Assembly (NCBI GenBank): GCA_963836735.1
Contig: CAWIKP010000024.1
Span: 151,845 to 215,844 of the forward strand
Reading direction: 5' to 3'
DNA length: 64,000 nucleotides
Source of the DNA: JACCXG01 sp963836735
Lineage (GTDB): Bacteria > Acidobacteriota > Vicinamibacteria > Vicinamibacterales > 2-12-FULL-66-21
Made by a program: the position numbers and the translations under genes. Positions 60,204 to 64,000 of the stretch are shown here, piece after piece (positions within the stretch are counted from its first letter, which is position 1; every line of letters begins with the position of its first letter). The notes beneath the pieces are model-generated. The model did not search any database. It saw only the letters and a list, made by a program, of their open reading frames with translations, and was not told the origin of the DNA.

Positions 60204-62078
60204 ATGAACGCCCTGATGAACCGCAGACTGCTGGTGCTTCTCGGTGCTGTCGCCGCACTCGTGGTGCTCGCGGGGCCACTGAGGACCGCGGCGGCGGCAA
60301 TGAGCGAGACTCAAGAGGCTGCCCAGACCCCGCCCGTCCGGTCGGACAGCCTGGCCGGCGAGAAGCTCGACGCGCAGGACAAGGCCAAGCAGGCGGACAA
60401 GCCCTACGAGGAGGTCGCCTACCGGACGGTTCCCGTCGTCGGGAGCCGGGTCGCGATCTGGGCGGTCGCGCAGCTGCACCTGCTGTTCGCGGCGTTCGTC
60501 CTCGCGGTCCCGATCTTCGCGTTCATCGTCGAGGCGATCGGCTACAAGACCGGGGATGTGCGATACGACCGGCTCGCGCACGAATTCACGAAGCTCCTCT
60601 CGGTCTCGTTCTCGCTGACCGCGACGTTCGGAGCCTTCCTGACGTTCATGCTCATCATCCTGTATCCGAAGTTCACGAACTACCTGATGAGCGTGTTCTC
60701 CCCGACGTTTCTGCCGTACGTCATCCTCTTCTTCTTCGAGGCTTTCTTCCTCTACACCTACTACTACGGCTGGGGGAAATTCCATCCGCTGGTGCATCTC
60801 GGCCTGGGCCTCGGCCTCAATCTCGTGGGCACGGCGATCATGTTCATCGCCAATGCGTGGCTGACGTTCATGATGTCGCCGCAGGGGGTCTCGACCCAGG
60901 GCGCGGTGCTCTCGGTCTGGGACGCAGTCCACAATTACACGTGGATGCCGATCAACGTCCATCGCGTCATCGCGAACGTCGCGTTCGGCGGATCGGTCGC
61001 CGCCGCCTACGCGGCGTTCAAGTTCCTGCAGGCCGACACCGACGAGGACCGGGCCCACTACGACTGGATGGGATACATCGGCAACTTCGTCGCGATCAGC
61101 GCCTTCCTCCCGCTGCCGTTCGCCGGCTACTGGCTCGCCAAGGAGATCTACGCGTTCTCGCAGACGCTCGGGCTCACGATGATGGGTGGGGCCTTCTCAT
61201 GGCTTTTCATCATCCAGGCCGTCCTGATCGGAAACCTGTTCCTGGCGGCCAACTACTACCTGTGGCTCGGGATGGGCCGGGTCGAGGGAGTGAACCCGTT
61301 CCAGAAGTTCATCAAGTACCTGCTCATCGGGATCGCGCTCTGCTTCATGGTCTGGGCGACGCCGCGTTCGATCATCGCGACCGTCTCCGAAGTCCGGGCG
61401 ATGGGAGGGTCGTCACACCCGATTCTCGGCTACCTCGGCGTCATGTCCGCGAAGAACACGGCGGTGAACATCCTGATCCTCACCACCTTCATGAGCTTCC
61501 TGCTCTATCGGCGGACGGGGAAAGTCGCCACGGTGGCGTGGGCGAAGAAGGGCCATGTGGCGCAGCTCGCGATCTTCGCGACCGTCGCGATGTTCGTCAT
61601 CTTTCTCGGCGTCTACGGGTACTTCGTCGAGGCGACGGTCCGGATCGGGCTGTCGGTGCCGCAGGTCCTCTCGGTCCTGTTCGCGATGATCTCAATCACT
61701 GCCATCGACGTCTTTCTCTTCCGCGGCGCGAGCAAGACGGGCGAGGTGCGCTGGGGCAGGATCCCGGTGATCTCGCAGTACGTGCTGATCTTCATCGCGG
61801 TCACGTTTACCTGGCTCATGGGACTCATGGGCTACGTCCGGTCCGGCCTCCGCCAGCACTGGCACGTCTACGGCGTCATTCGGGACCAGTCGGTTGACGC
61901 GTTCACGCCCACCCTTGGCTTCGCCACGAAAGTCGTCTCGGCGACCGTGCTCATGTTCTTCCTGCTGATCGGCCTGGTCTTCTGGATCTCGAGCCTGCAC
62001 GATCGGCCCGATTTCGGTAAGAAGACCCGCCACCGCGAAGGCTCGGGTGAGATCTCGCCGGACCCCGCACGGACGTAG
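60204..62078 (+). CDS. Cytochrome bd-type oxidase subunit I-like protein
   Basis: 624 residues from ATG 60204, with a cleavable or anchor signal (RRLLVLLGAVAALVVLAGPL) and about 13 helices. The CydA-like segments are QLHLLFAAFVLAVPIFAFIV (candidate heme His) and ILFFFEAFFLYTYYYGWGKF (Glu in the middle). VHNYTWMPINVHRVIANVAF has candidate histidines. The canonical GRQPW Q-loop motif is absent; YWLAKEIYAFSQTLG stands in its place. No cydB follows; c-type cytochromes do. It resembles bd-like oxidases with unusual electron donors. Function uncertain. Confidence 0.7.
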   Translation: MNALMNRRLLVLLGAVAALVVLAGPLRTAAAAMSETQEAAQTPPVRSDSLAGEKLDAQDKAKQADKPYEEVAYRTVPVVGSRVAIWAVAQLHLLFAAFVLAVPIFAFIVEAIGYKTGDVRYDRLAHEFTKLLSVSFSLTATFGAFLTFMLIILYPKFTNYLMSVFSPTFLPYVILFFFEAFFLYTYYYGWGKFHPLVHLGLGLGLNLVGTAIMFIANAWLTFMMSPQGVSTQGAVLSVWDAVHNYTWMPINVHRVIANVAFGGSVAAAYAAFKFLQADTDEDRAHYDWMGYIGNFVAISAFLPLPFAGYWLAKEIYAFSQTLGLTMMGGAFSWLFIIQAVLIGNLFLAANYYLWLGMGRVEGVNPFQKFIKYLLIGIALCFMVWATPRSIIATVSEVRAMGGSSHPILGYLGVMSAKNTAVNILILTTFMSFLLYRRTGKVATVAWAKKGHVAQLAIFATVAMFVIFLGVYGYFVEATVRIGLSVPQVLSVLFAMISITAIDVFLFRGASKTGEVRWGRIPVISQYVLIFIAVTFTWLMGLMGYVRSGLRQHWHVYGVIRDQSVDAFTPTLGFATKVVSATVLMFFLLIGLVFWISSLHDRPDFGKKTRHREGSGEISPDPART

Positions 62079-62093
62079 GCGGAACCAGACGTC

Positions 62094-62701
62094 ATGAGAG
62101 TCCCCCACATTGTCCGGATCGGCGCTCTCGTCCTCGCGACGACGGGGTTCTATACCTATGTCGGCCAGATGGTGCCGCAGAAGGAAGTGCAGCCTCCGAA
62201 GGAGACCGCCTTCGGGGCCGGCATGTCCACGGCCGACATGGTCAAGGTCGGCCGGGAGATCATGGAGGGCAAGGGCATCTGCCTGACCTGCCACACCATT
62301 GGCAAGACCGGCGCGCTCCGGTTCCCCGACCTCGCGGGCGTCGGTGAGCGCGCGAAGACCCGGGTCGCGGGCCTGAGCGATGTCGAGTACCTTGCCCAGT
62401 CGCTCTACGAACCCACCGCGTTCGTCGTCCCCGGATTCCCTCCGGCGATGCCGCCGGTCAACCAGCCTCCGATCGGCCTGACCGACCAGGAAATCCTCTG
62501 CGTGATCGCGGCCCTCCAGACGCTGGGCGGCACGCCGACGGTCACGCTGGAGACGAAGCACCACTACAACAGCGGCGCGGCCAAGAAAGGCGCGGAGCTG
62601 AGACCCGGCGGAGCGGCGCCGCAGGTGCTTCGGCTCGCGGGTCTCGAGCCGGTTGCCGCCCATCGGGCGGTGCGCCCGGCGCAAGCGGAGTTGCACGATG
62701 A
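62094..62701 (+). CDS. Membrane-anchored monoheme cytochrome c (end uncertain)
   Basis: The N-terminal helix HIVRIGALVLATTGFYTYVG anchors it. One heme site CLTCH in GKGICLTCHTIGKTGALRFP, distal Met in FPPAMPPVNQ. The frame as written runs on into the next gene. A shift of one missing base after about 62600 would end it at TGA 62701, overlapping the next ATG (ATGA), with a Gly/Ala-rich tail. The exact end is therefore not certain. Probably donates electrons to the bd-like protein. Confidence 0.7.
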
Positions 62702-63515
62702 ACATTCTGATCGTCCTCGCCGTGGTCGCCGTGTTCGCGGTCCTCCGCTTCCTTCGCACCAATCTGCTGACCTGGGCGATCGCCTGGTGGGTGGGAATCT
62801 ACGTCCTGCTCCGGTTCGGATTCACGGCCCCGATTCCCGCGTCCGTGGTGACGCTCTACATGGGAATCATCACGATTGCGATCCTGGCCTACATGTCCTC
62901 CAGCCAGGACCGCCGCGATGAAATCTCCGGTCCGCTCGTCCGCTTCATGACGGAGAAGCGGTACACGACGCTGCTCGGCGCAACCGTCCTGGCCATTCCC
63001 GCGCTCGCGGCCGCCAACGTCTACGTCAAGATGAACGTCCCGCTCGAGCCTCCCCTGTTCCCGCGGACGGTGCATCCGGCATCGCCTTCCGAGATCACCG
63101 TGCACGACAAGAAGATCGATCTCAACGCCGGAGAGAACCCGTACCTGCCCCTGCAGACGTCGAATCCGGCGGAGTTCCGCAAGCACGTCGAGAACGGGCG
63201 CCAGGTCTACTACCGGAACTGCGTCTTCTGCCACGGCGATAACCTGGCCGGCAACGGCATGTTCGTGCACGGCCTCGACCCGATCCCGACCAACTTCGCC
63301 GACGCCGGCACCATCGCGATGCTGCGCGACACGTTTCTCTTCTGGCGGATCTCCAAGGGCGGGCCGGGCCTTCCGGAGGAAGGCGGGCCCTGGGCGACGC
63401 CATGCCGGCCTGGGAGAAGTTCCTGAAGGAAGAAGAGATCTGGGATGTGATCCTCTTTCTCTACGACTTCACCGGTCAGAAGCCTCGCGCCAAGGAGGAG
63501 GCGGCGCACCAATGA
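62698..63515 (+). CDS. Membrane cytochrome c with three helices (one frameshift)
   Basis: About 272 residues after repair. Helices ILIVLAVVAVFAVLRFL, LTWAIAWWVGIYVLLRFGF and VTLYMGIITIAILAYMSSS, then one more (LLGATVLAIPALAAANVYV). A periplasmic cytochrome domain has CVFCH in YYRNCVFCHGDNLAGNGMFV. Near 63395 a missing base shifts the frame; downstream reads AMPAWEKFLKEEEIWDVILF and LYDFTGQKPRAKEEAAHQ. GGAG 9 nt before the ATG fixes the start. Confidence 0.8.
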
Positions 63516-64000
63516 CTTCTCCCACCTTCGCGCTTCGCGCTACGGCCCTTCGACCTTTCGACAGGCTCAAGGTCGCCCTGAGCAGCGTCGAAGGGCGGCA
63601 GGCTCAGGGCCGTCCTGAGCGCCGTCGAAGGACGGCGGGCCGGTCCCGCTGGTGCGTCGTCGTTGCCGCGCTGTTCGGCGTCACGACGATGGGATTGGTC
63701 CGGGCGCAGAGTCCCGACGTCGGGACCGAGGCGCAGCGCGAGTCGGGCAAGCAGCTCTATCTGAAGTACTGCTCGCAGTGTCACGGCGAAAAGGGAGACG
63801 GCGAAGGATACGCGGCTGCGCACCTGCAGCCGAGGCCGAGAAACTTCACGCTGGGCAAGTACAAGGTCCGCACGACTCCGAACGGCGCGCTGCCGACCCA
63901 CCAGGACCTGGCCAACATCATCAGGCGGGGCATGCCCTACACCTCGATGCCGGCCTGGCCGAATTTCTCCGACCAGGACGTGACGAACATCGCGTACTTC
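63512..64000 (+). CDS. Cytochrome c, 3' end outside window, N-terminus carries a dispersed repeat
   Basis: Starts at ATG 63512, overlapping the previous stop as ATGA. Residues 12-44 are encoded by a CTTCGACAGGCTCA-type palindromic repeat in frame. A hydrophobic segment WCVVVAALFGVTTMGLVRAQ then forms the signal. The cytochrome domain has CSQCH in LKYCSQCHGEKGDGEGYAAA and distal Met candidates in RGMPYTSMPAWP. Open to the right edge. The unusually long N-region is explained by the repeat. Confidence 0.8.
   Translation, partial: MTSPTFALRATALRPFDRLKVALSSVEGRQAQGRPERRRRTAGRSRWCVVVAALFGVTTMGLVRAQSPDVGTEAQRESGKQLYLKYCSQCHGEKGDGEGYAAAHLQPRPRNFTLGKYKVRTTPNGALPTHQDLANIIRRGMPYTSMPAWPNFSDQDVTNIAYF
63546..63637. 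repeat. Dispersed CTTCGACAGGCTCA-type palindrome inside a coding region
   Basis: CCCTTCGAC at 63546 pairs with GTCGAAGGG at 63587-63595. A second half (GGCTCAGGGCCGTCCTGAGC, GTCGAAGG) continues to about 63637. Palindromes of this type are scattered in many bacterial genomes, normally between genes. Here one interrupts the N-terminus of a cytochrome without breaking the frame. Confidence 0.75.

Noticed and set aside
59919..61058. A 379-residue minus-strand frame covering the gap upstream of the bd-like gene
   Set aside because: Most of it is antisense to the conserved membrane protein; the composition is rich in Arg, Glu and Asp as expected from a shadow frame.

Overview
The window is GC-rich DNA, almost fully coding, with short intergenic gaps. 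Several features together suggest an Acidobacteriota genome, possibly Vicinamibacteria-like: secreted PQQ-like beta-propellers, a Ser/Thr kinase with TPR repeats, a PadR regulator paired with a membrane protein, D-aminoacylase-family amidohydrolases, an M61 peptidase, and a complete alternative complex III plus caa3-type oxidase operon. This is inferred from gene content; no rRNA or other marker is present.

Layout. 1-15139 is mostly minus strand: three quinoprotein-like beta-propellers, a cupin, an FtsX/MacB-type ABC transporter, a GT4 glycosyltransferase, an aldehyde-dehydrogenase-like reductase, an EhpF-like adenylating enzyme, MalQ and an aminotransferase. 15156-20315 is plus strand: DinB-like and DUF1206 proteins, an unknown secreted protein, a threonine/serine dehydratase, a membrane protein, and an ECF sigma factor with its zinc-finger anti-sigma factor. 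20469-34961 mixes metabolic and regulatory genes: a D-aminoacylase and sodium symporter, a small gene behind a sigma-54-type promoter, a MutS-like membrane ATPase, a methyltransferase, a creatininase fusion, a PadR pair, a second amidohydrolase lacking its metal motif, an SRPBCC protein and an esterase. 34990-46162 carries a rhodanese with an in-frame TGA, an M29-like aminopeptidase, a three-gene amidoligase cluster, a thioredoxin-reductase-like enzyme, the kinase and the M61 peptidase. 46286-63515+ is a respiratory island: actABCDEF, an unknown membrane protein, SCO1, coxBACD, then a cytochrome bd-like protein with three c-type cytochromes. A Rex-like operator lies inside the promoter region of the first operon.

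The gaps hold an unusual family of elements. Each has arms of degenerate tandem heptamers (CAACTCC, CAGCTCC, CAGCTAT or GGGTTCN types) followed by their reverse complement, often around a conserved palindromic core. At least a dozen occur here, nearly always between genes, and in several places they supply misleading start codons or C-terminal codons. A separate 620-bp gap holds a roughly 320-bp concentric palindrome.

Data quality. 23 otherwise well-conserved genes carry about 38 apparent single-base frameshifts, some 30 of them +1. Their number and presence in essential respiratory genes point to indel errors in the assembly rather than pseudogenes. I give one span per gene and note where the frame changes.
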